A stretch of DNA of 64,000 bases from Symbiodinium natans (GCA_905221605.1 CAJNDS010002384.1:301731-365730); one strand, 5' to 3'; numbered from the stretch's first letter, positions 41,886 through 53,282 are shown. A program made the numbers and translations. Notes: a model not told the origin generated them from the letters alone.

Positions 41886-41933
41886 TAATTTAGTATATTT
41901 TATAAGGATTACGCATGAAAATATACTAAATTA
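41886..41933. repeat. Perfect 16-bp inverted repeat
   Basis: TAATTTAGTATATTTT (41886-41901) and AAAATATACTAAATTA (41918-41933) are exact reverse complements around a 16-base loop. A near-identical architecture follows at 41954-42007 with arms AAATTTAATATGGAAAT and ATTTCCATTATAAATTT. Confidence 0.92.
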
Positions 41934-42117
41934 CTAGCCCGTTAAAAGACCAAAAATTTAATATGGAAATCATGCGTCTTTCATCCTTATATTTCCATTA
42001 TAAATTTATTGGGCTTGGCCCGAACGGTACAAACTACTCGTGGAGCATGCAGACGCCCGGTCCCTGCTCGCTGAGGCGGGGACGAGTCTGGCCTGAGGGG
42101 ATCTGCCGCGCGAAATG

Positions 42118-42400
42118 ACTCTCGACCGGCCTCGCTCTTCAGCTCGCAACACGGCGCAAGCGTCGCGACACCTACCCCGAGCTGTCGCGCTCGCCGCGCT
42201 GCCACCTCGTGATCTTCGCTTCCGAGACCGGTGGCCACTGAACCCCTGACTCCGCAGCCTTCCTGCGGCTCCTTGCACAAGCGCGCGCCTCGAGTGCGCA
42301 CGCTGCCGTCCATTCGGCTCTGCGTGCAGCCTACATCCGCTGGAGTGGCATCATCGCCATGGCAGCGCCAAGGGCTCACCAGCTCACCCTCTCGACGGTG
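42118..42400 (+). pseudogene. 3' remnant of a LINE protein (C-terminal tail)
   Basis: The plus frame reads ATRRKRRDTYPELSRSPRCH, LVIFASETGGH, a TGA (42239-42241), then TPDSAAFLRLLAQARASSAH and ALRAAYIRWSGIIAMAAPRA. It corresponds to the C-terminal tail of the intact LINE at 36.5-40.6 kb (RRKVARYPEL ... LAAEVGGRWSDE ... RRWWSVLSVALQRA). The TGA aligns with the Trp of GGRW. No upstream RT or endonuclease is present, so the copy is a short 3' fragment abutting the NUMT. Confidence 0.7.
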
Positions 42401-42567
42401 AGCCGGCCGTGCACGAGGTCCTGCAAGACCAGCAATGGCTCGACGCCCCGCAGGCCCGAAGCCCATTGGACTCACAATGTGGATCCAAACTGGGGTCCCC
42501 CCCCTTAACCCCCCCAAAACAGATCAGGTTTCGCTGGGTATTAAACGAAAGCCCCGCTCAAATTTGA

Positions 42568-43275
42568 GGGGGGGGGGGGGGGGGTCGGTCGGTCTCTCTC
42601 TCTCTCTCTCTCTGTGTCTCTCTCTCTCTCTCTCTCTCTCACTCTTTCTCTCTCTCTCTCTCTCTCATTCTTTTTCTCTCTCTCTCTCTCTCTCTCACTC
42701 TCTCTCTCTCTCTCTCCGTCTTTTTTTTATCTTTATCTTTTTGTTTCTCTTACTCTTTCTCTCTCTCTCTCTCGCTCTGTCTCGCTCTCTTGCTCTTTTT
42801 CTTTCTCACACACACACACACTCTCTCTCTCTCTCTCGTTCTCTCGTTCTCTCTCACTCTCTCTCTCTCTCTCTTGTTTCTGCGTTTCTGTCACTTCTTT
42901 CACGTCTTTCTCTTTCCACTTATTCTTCACATTCTTTATTATCTTTCTTTCTTCTCCTGCTTTCTTATCTTTCTATCTTCTCTTGCTTTCTTCTCTTTCT
43001 GTCTTGTCTTTCTGTTTTCTCTTGCTTTCATCTGTCTCTGTCTTTTGTTTTCATTTCTTTTCTTTTCTTTTCTTATCAGTCTTATCTTTCTTGTCGTTCT
43101 TATCCTTCTTATCTCTCTTATCTGTCTTATCTTTCTTGTCTTTCGTGTTTTTCATATCTTCCCATCTTTCTTTTCCTTTATCTCTTTTAATTCTTTTACT
43201 GTCTTTCTTTCTTTCTCCTTTTTGTTCTTTTATTTTTTCTTTTCTTTTCTTTTCTTTTCTTTTTCAATCTTCACC
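42568..43275. repeat. Poly-G then long pyrimidine (CT/TTTC/CTTAT) tract
   Basis: A G run at 42569-42588, then about 680 bases of almost pure pyrimidine. It begins as (CT)n, passes through a CACACACA patch at 42807-42821 and becomes TCTTAT and TTTTC units after 42950. The Leu/Ser/Phe-rich open frames are artefacts. Confidence 0.96.
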
Positions 43276-44656
43276 TTCAGCCCGGGGATTCTGAATTGAG
43301 TGGGGGTTGATAGTCGAGCTTGGCATGAAAGGGCTCCTACCACAAGGCCAGCCGCTGACAAACCTGCTTCTGCTCGCTTGCTCATCGTGAAGCGCATGGC
43401 CTCCATGCATGTGTAGAGCCTATCAAGTTTAGCTTGTGGTGAGAATGGCAAAAATCACGGCTTTGCACTTGGAAATAGCATGACTTGGTGTTGGCTTGTT
43501 TGTTTAAAGGCTTCTGCGGCGCTTGCGGTCGGTACTAAGGTCTTGCCCGACAGTGAGAGCTTGGGAGTGGTGGATGTGCGGGCCACGAGTGGCAGATGAG
43601 TGGCAGGAGACACTGTTTTTTTCTGTTTTTTTGGCGGTGTCTTTTGGTGTGGTTCCCCATGTGCATGAGGTCAAGGAACTCATGCTGGACCGTGGACCGT
43701 TGCCTCGGACCTAAACACCGAGTGCCATTGCCAGTGCAAGAGCACCACATGGCTTTGTGGAAGACGTGCACTCGCGCCGTGCATGACAGGCGTAAGTTCA
43801 AAAATTAGATCTCGCGTGATCAACGTTTCCGACAGCAGGATTCACCTGTATTCTGGTCGTGGGTGTGCCATCAGTTGCTTTTCGAGGGATAGTGCGTCAG
43901 AACCTCGTCCGCCATGGGCTGACCGAAAGTGGCTGCGTGGATGGTACGCAGCGGGCTGGCATGTCGCAACTTGCCTTCAGCGCGATTGATCTTAAGTCTT
44001 AAGTCATGTGTCCATCACGTACGACAAATTCGGACATGCGACAGGGATGTGCCTGTGCCCGGTGAGACTGCGCCGTGGGCCGTGCACGACTCTTTCAGAG
44101 CAGGCGCGTGCGGATAGGAGACGCTAGCATGGAGTATCGTCATGATGGAACGCCGCATATGCTACGACAGGACTGCGTGATGAAAGTGCGTCCAGGACAT
44201 GACGGGCCCCTGATATGGCGCACGTCATCTGTGTCATTCCGTGTCTTGAGGAGCGCTTCTGCATCATCGAGCCGGCGGAAGGCTGGGCCGCCAACTGGTG
44301 CTGCAGCGCGCGCTGGCAACATGCCAAACAAAGCGCAGCAGGCGCCTGCGTTCCGGTAACTATTGCGAGCACTCGAGACGTGATCATCGTTAGCATTGCT
44401 GACTTGGCAGGCTTTGCAGCTTCAGATGCGACAGCTGGAGCTAAAACAATTGGCGCTGCGACCTTGGCAACGAATGCCGTGCTTCCACACATCAGTTCAA
44501 GTGAATCCTCAGCCCATGCGAGGCTACAAGTGAAGTTGAAGCGACGGCAAGAGGAACAAGCAACTTGATTGGCAAGCGTGGTGTCCGCGCTGAAGCGGAC
44601 TCGGACAAACATGTGTGCAACCCGAAATGTGGAGACTGGCAAGCATCACTTGTCAG
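43276..44656. other. Stretch with weak exon-like segments, nothing identified
   Basis: Open frames are short. The best coding-like piece, at about 44395-44570 (SIADLAGFAASDATAGAKTI ... RLQVKLKRRQEEQAT), lies just upstream of the coiled-coil exon and may belong to the same gene. A poly-T patch lies at 43616-43630. Confidence 0.35.
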
Positions 44657-45490
44657 GCCAAAGAGGTGGAGAAGGTTCTTGCAGCTAAGCAGCACCAACT
44701 TGAACGCGAACGACAACACGCCTTCCTGAAGGTCTGGCATCCATGGCCATGGCCATCTCTGACATGCACTTAAGAACAGGATTGCGCGCTTGAGAAAGAC
44801 AGGCTCGCGAGAGGCGGCGCGGTTTGGACTTTAGTCCAGGACGGCTTCGTTGAGACTGCAAGCGCTGCATGAATGCGTGTGGAGTAAGTATGAGTAAGTC
44901 GTAGGGGTCGCGGAGGCATTGTAGCCTCCAATTCTCGCTTGCTCAGGAGGAACAGTTCCATCTCCTCGAGCTCATGGTCAACGGTCGCCAGTCGAGTCTG
45001 CTGAGGCCAAAGCAATGCATGGAGTACACGGATGGGGGAACGCTCTTTGAAAGGGATGCTGTTAGAGTTTCGGTGCCGTCTGAGTCTTGAGGAGCTCGTG
45101 GAAGACAGCGACGGCTCTTCACCGAGGCGATTGGAGATCAGTGTCCGAGATGCACGTGCAATAGAAAAGGAGACTCTTGTCCTGGTTTGCGTAGTCCATG
45201 GGCTCCTTCCATTTCCAAGTTGCGTGTATGCCTGACATTCCCTGACGCGAGCGGTGCCGTGGCACGTTTCTTTTGTGCCCGGTTTCTGAGGAGAGAGAAG
45301 GCCGCATACAAGGCTCTGATGACGGAGCAAACTGCGCGTCGTGAAGTCGCCGCAAAGGAGGAGGCTGCGTGCAGCGTGACATCAATGCTTGTCCTCCTTG
45401 TGTAATTGAATCTTGTGTGTTGCCGTGTGGTCTGTGGCAAGGCGGCCAAGCGAGAACAGGCTGCCAGGAGGATACAGGCGTTTAGGCGTG
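44657..45490 (+). CDS. Exons of a coiled-coil / IQ-motif protein (partial)
   Basis: Three segments preceded by AG read as highly charged helix. 44657-44731 reads AKEVEKVLAAKQHQLERERQ then HAFLK; 45291-45374 reads REKAAYKALMTEQTARREVA then AKEEAA; 45442-45490 reads AAKREQAARRIQAFRR. The last matches the start of an IQ (calmodulin-binding) motif. A further segment at about 45055-45185 reads LEFRCRLSLEELVEDSDGSS. They are likely exons of one gene on the plus strand, but I could not join the frames with certainty. A cytoskeletal or calmodulin-linked role is plausible from IQ plus coiled coil; the family is unknown. Confidence 0.4.
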
Positions 45491-48400
45491 CCAGCCAGCC
45501 ACCTGTCCAAATTCAGCACTTTGGCCACTTGCACCAAAATGCATCAAAGCACCTTCTCTTGACCCGCGACTTCACCTGAGGGCGCAGCGACAAAAGGCGC
45601 GTGCGACGTCCGATCGCCTGCATCGTCCACCCCGCGAGAAAGGCGGCCTTGAATGGATGTGTAGTGTTTGCGCAATCGCCGGCTGAGAATGAGGAATGAT
45701 GAGCAACTGCTGCTTCGATTGTCTGAGAGGCTCTCAACATGACAAGGTTGCACCGGGAACGAGCCGAAGCATCAGTCCCCAAAAACGACGGGAAGAGGCT
45801 GCCCGAACAGCTTCGACCAAAGGTAGTTGAACCGTTGTGAACGATTCGAAGCACGCCAGCCACGTTTCGACGCAGGCATCACCAGGCAGTGGGCGAGCTG
45901 CCTCGGAATCCTTGCGCTTGCCCAGATGCTCGGCAGCACGTTTCCTTTCAACAGATTCTACATACGCCAAGATGGACCTACATTCCACCGTGTTTTGAAG
46001 TTTAAGCTTTGTTTCGCCACTGGCAATGTGCCAGCGCTGCAGGACAGGCCGTTCCTCCACGAAACCGGGCTCAGCGAGGCCTTGGCTGGACACAACATGA
46101 CCAAAAAAAGACCTGACGAGGGCAGACACGCGAGAGTCACAAATGATGGTGTGACCTACCAATGCATGTCCGTCTTTGCTGGTCACGAACTCTCTCGTTC
46201 CAACTGCACAGTGCTGGACAGGGGGCTCTACGTCTCGTTCACCCACGCTGCAAGTTAGACAAGAAGGCTACTTGTGCTGGGAAGAAGTGTATCTCGCTTC
46301 GTGCGGCCAGGGAAGCATGTAACATGTCATTCATTGTCGCCTGTGCCAAATGGAAGGTGCCGCTGCGCCTGCACAGAGGCCGACACGCCCAGGTGTGGAC
46401 CGGGCAGGTATGTGCAAGTGCGTTTTCCTGGGCACGGCGTTCAGTGAAGGTTTCAGCCCGAGAGGGGGGCCTCCGAGATCCCAGAGCCCGTGTACAGAAG
46501 GCTCGCACTCAGAGCTTGTCAGCTCCCCTGATTCTGGGCCAGTGTGTGAACTGCTGCGCAGACACGTAGATTGTTGCGTGCCAGGCACCAGACGTGCTCG
46601 AACACCATCCAGCTTGTCCCCATCACAAAGTCCTCATGGCAGACGCCACGGCAGCTGCCTCGTTCGGCTAAAAAAACTATTCTTGCATGTCTCACCAAAT
46701 ACTGATCAATCCAACAAAAGGTCGTCGGCGGCAGCCGCATGGTCCTTCATCCCACAGTCCAAGCCCGCAAAGCCAGCAGCGTCTGCGAAGTCCCTCCCGG
46801 CTCGATGGTGCCAGCCTTGTCAGTCGGCGAACGTCGTTGAACTGGCTGGTTGTTGCTCGTTGTTGGTCAGATTTCTGTGAGGTGCAGCATCAAGCTCATC
46901 GCCAATTTTCCTGCTTCCGAACCCTCCCTCCCCACTGGATCAGCATGAAGGCGAGCCCTTAAAATTCCGTCGATTTCGTCAGTTGCCCCTTGCAAGTCGT
47001 TGCGGACGCCCGGTTGGATCCCAATGTGAGGTGAGAAATTTCGGCCTCCATGGCTCCCGCCCGGCTCGCCAGAGCACCAGGTGCGCAGAGGCCCTTGAGA
47101 TTATTTGAGACTGCTGAGACAGGTCGTGTCGTTTCGTTTCGAATGAGCTTGGAATGGCTTGGGACAAATCGTTTGGCCCTTAAGCCTTAAGCTTCGCTTG
47201 GTTTCCAAAATAGCCTTGCAGACCTCGATGGCAAGCCGACGTCTCCGCGGCAGAGGATCCAGCCATTGAATGTGATAAAAATACAGAAAAGCGAAGCAGG
47301 CCGAAACCCGTCTTTGTTCTGGGTCTGCCTCAGGAGCACAGGACATCGTGTTCGGATGGCTGAGGAGCGGTGCTTAGAAATGCTATGTGCTTAGTCGCTG
47401 CAGCGTCATCTTGATTGATTGATGAGGAGCAGGCTAGCAGCGGAGTGCTCCGCAGCGCGTCGCCTATGGAGGCCGTCACCTCAAATTGTCCACATGAGGT
47501 GCGCTCCTGTGAACCATCGCAGGTCACGTTTGCGGCACCTGACCGTGTACCTACACGGGCCGCGTCGCCGACAACTTGGAGAAGCAAGCACCCAGGCCCA
47601 GAGTTTGAACCGGGGCATACAGCAGAAGAGGATCCAACATTGAATCAATCTGCCCGGGCGAGTCAGGTGTTGCATGTCATCGAGACCAATTTGTGCAGAA
47701 CCCAATACCTTTTCGAAGCCAGGCCTGAAGGCAAGGCCGTGGGTGTGGGCGCGGCATGCACTCACAATCTTCCCGCAGGGCCATGTGCTGCCAAGCGCGG
47801 AGGAAGCGGAGTCTGCTTCTGAGATCTCCTGGACGCATGTTTGGATCCGGAACCACCATGTGCATGTGCAAAGGCGCATGCTGTCCCCGCTGATGGGAGC
47901 TTGCCATCCTGAACCGCCAGCAAGAGAGGCTGAAGAGGCGGAAGATGGGGGAAAACCCGGCGCCCCCAATTCTCAGCGGCGAAGCGGAGCCATGCGGAGC
48001 CACTCTGCAGGGGCCAGCGCGGCCTTCTCCACGTTCTCCACGCTCTCCGGATAGGTGCCTCATACTAACAGCCCTTGATAGGGATATCGGGGAGTACTAT
48101 ACTCCCATATACTCAGTATACTCCCTTTTAAGGACGGTTAGTATGCTGCCTTTTTGCTGGATGGATCTGCTGTTGGGATCAGCTGCGATGGTGTTCAAGT
48201 GCAGGTCTGGAGGAACTGGCATGGCTTGGTGGGTGGACTTTGAGGGCTCGGGTCCTCCTCCAAAGGCCGACACTTGAAGATTTTGCGAATCTTTCGTGCT
48301 CGGATCATTTGTGACACTCAAGCTGCGTGAGGATCGCGTGGCGCAAGAGCAACCTGGTGTTGGCAGGACAAGCCCAGCCCCAGCCAGCAGCCCCTCGCCG

Positions 48401-49802
48401 GCATTCGCTTGGTCCGAAAAGTAAGATTCTATGCTCCCGTGTCACAGGCCGAAGCTTGCGTGGGCAGCCACCATGCGAGCCGGTGGAGCGGAGGATTGCA
48501 GAGATGGCAAGGCCACAGAAGTCTTGTCGTTGCATCAGTGTTGCATCTCTTGACCACACTTCGTGCTTCCAAGCTGCTTGAAGCCTTCTGATGATATGCC
48601 AGGATTGGAGAGGAAGGGAAAGGGGCATTGGGCCGGGCTTACATCGAGACGGAGGCATTGCGCGGTGGAAAGCTTGCTGGCTGCACTGTGTTGTGGCATG
48701 AGCCAAGCTCAGTTTTGTACCACCAGCCGACTCCCTTGGCCCTGCTTGCCCATAGAACAGAACAGCTCTCTTGAACACCCGTTCGTTCTTGCATTTTTGC
48801 ACTCCAACCCAGTGGTTTGCAGCAACGGCAGCTGCACCCCAGGCTAAACCCAGTCGGCTGGAGTGAGGCGGGCCGGGTGGCATTCGTAACAGCTTCGTAT
48901 CCCATCCAGTGCTCGTATGTGCTCATGGCGGCACTGGAACTTCTTTGCTCACAGGTCCCGTCAGTTGGAGAGAACTTTGCGCATCGACTTGGCATGTTGC
49001 AGCAAGAAGATGTCACGCCGCCTGTGCCTGTGGCTCGTCCCGAAAAGTCCAGCTGAAAAGTACAGCTTCTGCATTGACACGTGCCTTCCACATGATTCTT
49101 GTCGTGTGATTGTTGCCGTTGGGGCAGAATCCGAGTCTCGCAATCCCTCAGAGCTGTGGGAGTCCACGACCTAGATCGGTCCAGTGCAGCACTCCAGTGA
49201 AACAGTGCTTTCATCTGACACTGATGGTTCTGAAATGTTCCGAGGCATGCAAGAAGTCGGAGTGTAGAAGGTCTTGAGTCTTGAACCTAGATCCAGGCTG
49301 CGCGTTCAAAGAACCAACTCCCAGCTGGAGAAGCTTCGGGAAGTAGAGCCTCCACCTCGGATTCGATGAAAACAACAATCTTCTTTCGATCGGTGCGATT
49401 CTGCGGTTTGCACAGCTTTCGGCACTCATGATGCCTGACTCAGTCAGTGATGTCAATGCCTTGTTCCATGAACAAACCAAGGCGGCGCAGAAAAGAGACA
49501 TCGCCGGGTAGCAGAGCGTTCACCTTCGGTCCTTCTGCGAGGCCGCTTAGCAGGCTTAGCTGATGCCCAAACGTAGCTTTCGAGTCCTCCGCCCCAAAGG
49601 CGCCAGGCAGATTCTCCGCGTCGGAGCCACAGTCCCAAACGGACGCCTGCCTTCGGCACCAGTGATCCCGTGATTCCTTCAAGAAAGGCCTGAAACTTCG
49701 CATTCGGCTTAGAGGGTCACAGTTGACACCAAGCCTTCTAAGCCGTGCCAGATCATCCAGAAGTACTCGGACTATTTCGTTTCCTCTCCGAGCAATAAGA
49801 AG
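45491..49802. other. Stretch with scattered exon-like segments on the plus strand
   Basis: Candidates that read as balanced coding sequence but show no known domain: 47415-47822 (VIDEEQASSGVLRSASPMEA ...), about 47850-48052 (RRMLSPLMGACHPEPPAREA ...) and about 48915-49056 (MAALELLCSQVPSVGENFAH ...). A minus-strand frame at 49440-49916 (VLLDDLARLRRLGVNCDPLS) competes in the last part. A TATACTCCC-rich palindromic patch lies at 48090-48130. No identity can be given. Confidence 0.3.
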
Positions 49803-50832
49803 ATGAACAGTGACACGGAGGCATCGCGAGAGGCTTCGCCACCTAGCCTCGCAGCTGCAAGATTCTGCAAGCCACAAGTTGAGCTGCCCCCTTCGGAGTT
49901 GATGACTTCTACTCATGGCCTTGAGATTCGCTCTGAGGAGCGGCAGGAGCTGATGCGAGTCCGAAACTGCATTCCAAGTCCCCTGCGCCTGGGCTGCAAA
50001 GTCTTCCTTGTTGCCGCGTTGTCCGAGCGACAGGTTTTCGTAAACTACCAGTAGCGTGGGCTCAGGCTATTGCCTACTAAGGTGGTGTACCCACGCTCGC
50101 GCGAAGTGCATGGATGGCAAGCGGCTGGGTTCGAAGCCGCCAGCGTGTACAAGGGCTTGCGCAATGCCGCTGCCTGGCACAAGGGGCTTCAAGCACAACG
50201 ACATCACAAGCCATCAGCTCTCCTTGAACGTGTAGAAAGATGCCATGATATGCCCCCTTTGCCAGAGCGCAAACTTGAGGCGGGCCTTCGCGAGGGATGG
50301 GGCGTCCTGAACCAGAAGGATGGGAGCACCTACGCCGGTCAGTGGGTGTCAGGCCACAGCGGTGTCACGGGTGAAATCAAGAATCATAATCACAGTAGTT
50401 CGAACAGTTTTTTTTTCCAGTTATGCTCTGTTCTCCCTATCAGATGCAGGCAAGCGGCATGGGGTGGGCACACTCGTTTTTGATGGTGGCATCTTCGAGG
50501 GGCAGTGGGCCCGGGGCGAGGCATCTGGAAGTGGGCTTGTTGCTTGATGCCAGCTTCAGCATCAAGTCTTGCGGGTCGCAGTAGCCTGGGCCAAGGTCCT
50601 AAGGTATTCCGACTCCCATGTAGGACGCCTCAGGTTCGTTTTACCAACGGTGACAAGTTCGAGGGCCAGTATGCTGGGAATCGAAAGCATGGGTTTGGCA
50701 CCTACTGCTGGGCCGATGGTGCAGCGGAGGAGGGCCAGTGGCTCTGCCGCATTGTGAAGGCTGCCGCGAATATTGTGAGAAGCTGAGATTCCGAGGTATT
50801 TTAATGGCCGCAAGGTTGAGTGGCACACGTGG
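49803..50832 (+). CDS. MORN-repeat protein (spliced, partial)
   Basis: Likely exons: 49803 to about 50030 (possible start, MNSDTEASREASPPSLAAAR), 50082-50361, 50450-50538, 50634-50740 and 50796 to about 50832. The joined sequence carries MORN repeats: REGWGVLNQKDGSTYAGQW, GKRHGVGTLVFDGGIFEGQW, then VRFTNGDKFEGQYAGNRKHG followed by FGTYCWADG. It ends YFNGRKVEWHTW. Frames agree at each junction (AGC G|GC AAG; GGG CTT|GTT CGT; CAG TG|G TAT). Introns after 50361 and 50538 start GT; the one after 50740 starts GC; all end AG. MORN repeats bind membranes or organise protein complexes in many protists. The partner and the gene's true ends are unknown; the IQ/coiled-coil exons upstream could belong to the same gene. 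Confidence 0.65.
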
Positions 50833-50992
50833 TCTCAAGGGCCTTCGCAGTGGAAGCTACGCCGCTTGGTGGTATTGGAGCCGGGCACGCACGCCTGCAG
50901 CGCGTCCCTTTCAATTGCGCTTTTCATGTTTGCTAGGCTATGACAATGGTGCCGTGGTCGAGGCACAGCAGGTCCGATCCGCAGAAAAGAGC

Positions 50993-50997
<5 letters not shown>

Positions 50998-51039
<42 letters not shown>

Positions 51040-51070
51040 AAGGATGTATGTATGTATGTATGTCTGTCTG

Positions 51071-51102
<32 letters not shown>

Positions 51103-51105
51103 GAG
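50998..51105. repeat. (GA)n and (TATG)n microsatellites
   Basis: GA run to about 51035, then GTATGTATGTATGTCTGTCT tetranucleotide units to about 51101. Confidence 0.95.
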
Positions 51106-51229
51106 GCCTTGAGTGCATGCATATTTGTGTATACATATATGTACATATGCTACCCCCCTTTTCATGGATCCATGGTTTTGTGGCCCTTCTGGCGGATGCA
51201 CGTACCAAACTGAATGCCGGGGAGAGACC

Positions 51230-52340
51230 CAACAAATCTTACAGAAACTCGCCCTATTCCCAATTTCTTTTCGCTACATCCTAAAGAGTGGGATCCCTAA
51301 ATCTTATTCCTGGAGTTTTACTCCCAAAACTTATTCCGTAAACCCTAAAGAGAGGGTACCTAAACCCAAAGTCCTTTTAATATTAAATCCTAAAGAGTGG
51401 GATCCCTAAATCTTCTTCCCCAAATCTTATTCACCCTGAAATCCTATTCCCTAAGCCTTACAAAATGGTTTTTGAATCAGGAGAGCCCCTAACAGAGCCC
51501 TAAATCCTATAGAAACAAGCCCTATTCCCCGAATCTTGTTGTAAAATCCTGAAGAACGGGATCCCTAAATCTTTTTCCATTAGATTATTTCCTTAAGCGT
51601 GTTCCCTAAGCCCTGGAGAGGGACGTCCTTGAATCCGAAACCCTGTTCGCGAAGTCCTCAAGAGCCAGGCCCCTAAATCTTGTTCCCTAAAGTCGCATTG
51701 ACGTATTCTTATTCCTCAAATCCTATTGCGTAAACCATGAGGTGGGTGGCTCTCACCTCTCACTATATTCCATAGTCAAGTTGGACAGGCCCTAAAGCGG
51801 GAGGATCCCAAATCTTAGTCACTAAATCTCTAATCTTCAAGAGGAGCGTATAAGTGCACCCCCACGAGGCGTAGACCAGTTATTCGCCAGATCCTAAACT
51901 AATAGGTGATCCCGCTGACATCTATTTAAGGAACGGATGTTTGCCCTAAATCCTAAAGGCTAGTCAAGGTGTAAATGCCTTAGCCTTAAACCCTAAAGTT
52001 TCAAACGCTATGGCATTAGGTTTCAATGCTTAAAGCTGAAACCCTAAACCTTTAAACCTTAACCCCCTTAACCCTTGTGCTTTAAGGTTAAGGGTATAGG
52101 TTTAATTGCCGGCTTAGGTTTAAATGCTTAAATCTTAACCCTAACCCTTTAAACCTTCACCATAGGGTTTAAAAGGTTAAGGATTTAAGTGTAATTGCTT
52201 AACCTTGAAACCCTATGTATGCGGTTTAAAGGTTTGGGGTTTAAGGTTTAAGCCTAAACCCTACAGGCTCTAAGCCTTGGGGACTAAAGCCTTAAACCCT
52301 CTCGAATTTCGGTCCCTTAACCGATAATGAGTTTTTAAAG
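51230..52340. repeat. Degenerate CCCTAAATC repeats
   Basis: Imperfect units such as AATCCTAAAGAGTGGGATCC and CTAAATCTTATTCC with a loose 60-90 base period, then CCCTAAACCTTTAAACC units. The 52000-52270 part alternates strands (CCCTAAA and TTTAGGG-like). It resembles the array at 21.9-22.4 kb. Confidence 0.8.
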
Positions 52341-52599
52341 ACATTCCTTGAACAAGCACTTAAAAAACAACCAGAGAGCGCAGCGGAGCGGAGCGGAAGG
52401 GAGAGAGGGAGGGGGAGGGAGGGGGGCGTTCAAACTTGGTGTTATTTCACAAGACGCTCATTCCAGAATAATTTTCTTAGTATTAATAGTTCAGGAATAA
52501 TTCTTTAGAATTCGTAAGAATTCTGAAAAATTCTTATCGAAAACACTGAAGATTGAAGATTTCTGGGAGACTCTTGTGGAAAACCCTTTCAAATTTGAG

Positions 52600-52800
52600 A
52601 ATTTGGGCCCTAAAACCGAAGATTGAAGAATTGAAGATCCCGGGAAAAGTTTTCCCAGGATATTCGGTTTAGGGACCCAAAAGTTTCAAAAAATGCAAAA
52701 AAATCAAATTGAACTTTTTCTGCCCCGCTCAAAATCGAAGATCCTGGGAAAACTTTTCCCAGGGATCTTCAATTCTTCAATCTTCAGTTTGGGGCAAAAA
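52600..52800. repeat. Two related long palindromes
   Basis: The first spans about 52608-52675, with outer arms CCCTAAAACCGAA and TTCGGTTTAGGG around an inner CCCGGGAAAAGTTTTCCCAGG. The second spans about 52737-52770: GAAGATCCTGGGAAAA, C, TTTTCCCAGGGATCTTC, with wider arms CCCCGCTC and GTTTGGGGC. They share the core GAAGATCC(C/T)GGGAAAA. Confidence 0.85.
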
Positions 52801-52859
52801 AGCTCAAGTTAGATTTTTTTGTTTTTTTTGAAATTCTTTCCGCCCTAAACCCTGCGGCC

Positions 52860-53145
52860 CTAGACCTTATACCTCAGAATCGTTTTGCTGAGCTCGATAC
52901 CAAGGAAAGAAAGAAGAAAAAGTATGGATCCATGGGGGGGGGTACCGTGCATTATATGTATATATATATACACACACACACGCCTACATATGTGCGTATT
53001 GCAACATACGACAACTGAGTCCCTTTTAGGACTTGTTTGAGATTCTTTTTGAGGTGACCGGGAAGGAGAGGCCGAGTCGCTCCGTTGGAGCCTATCCACG
53101 GGCCAAGGAGCCACGGCTCTCGCCCCTTGGACTACTTTTGGTTGC
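52860..53145. other. Unannotated spacer
   Basis: A TATATATACACACACA patch near 52960-52980; otherwise no recognisable feature. Confidence 0.4.
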
Positions 53146-53282
53146 GGTTTAGGGTTTAGGGTTTAGGGTTTAGGGTTTAGGGTTTAGGGTTCATGGTTTA
53201 GGGTTTGGGGTTTGGGGTTTGGGGTTTGGGGTTTGGGGGTTGGGGGTTGGGGGTTTGGGGTTAAGGGTTTAGGGTTTAGGGG
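53146..53282. repeat. Interstitial TTTAGGG telomere-type array
   Basis: Six or seven perfect TTTAGGG units, a TTCATGG interruption, then TTTGGGG variants and two more TTTAGGG. The perfect units match the plant-type telomere repeat reported for dinoflagellates. It is internal to the window, with unique sequence on both sides. Confidence 0.93.

Larger units (their letters stand above)
40584..42010. other. Mitochondrial-derived (NUMT) segment, right part
   Basis: AT-rich block carrying cob and a set of stem-loops, with sharp composition changes at both ends (the LINE on the left, GC-rich LINE remnant on the right). It is interpreted as nuclear because it is interrupted by a LINE with target-site duplications and flanked by nuclear repeats. 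A mis-joined mitochondrial contig is unlikely for the same reason. Confidence 0.8.

Noticed and set aside
40584-42010. A genuine mitochondrial contig or functional cob gene
   Set aside because: The block is broken by a LINE with target-site duplications and flanked by nuclear repeats, and cob has a frameshift and a stop.
42435-43299. Leu/Ser/Phe-rich 'membrane proteins' at 42.4-43.3 kb
   Set aside because: They are translations of a pyrimidine microsatellite tract.
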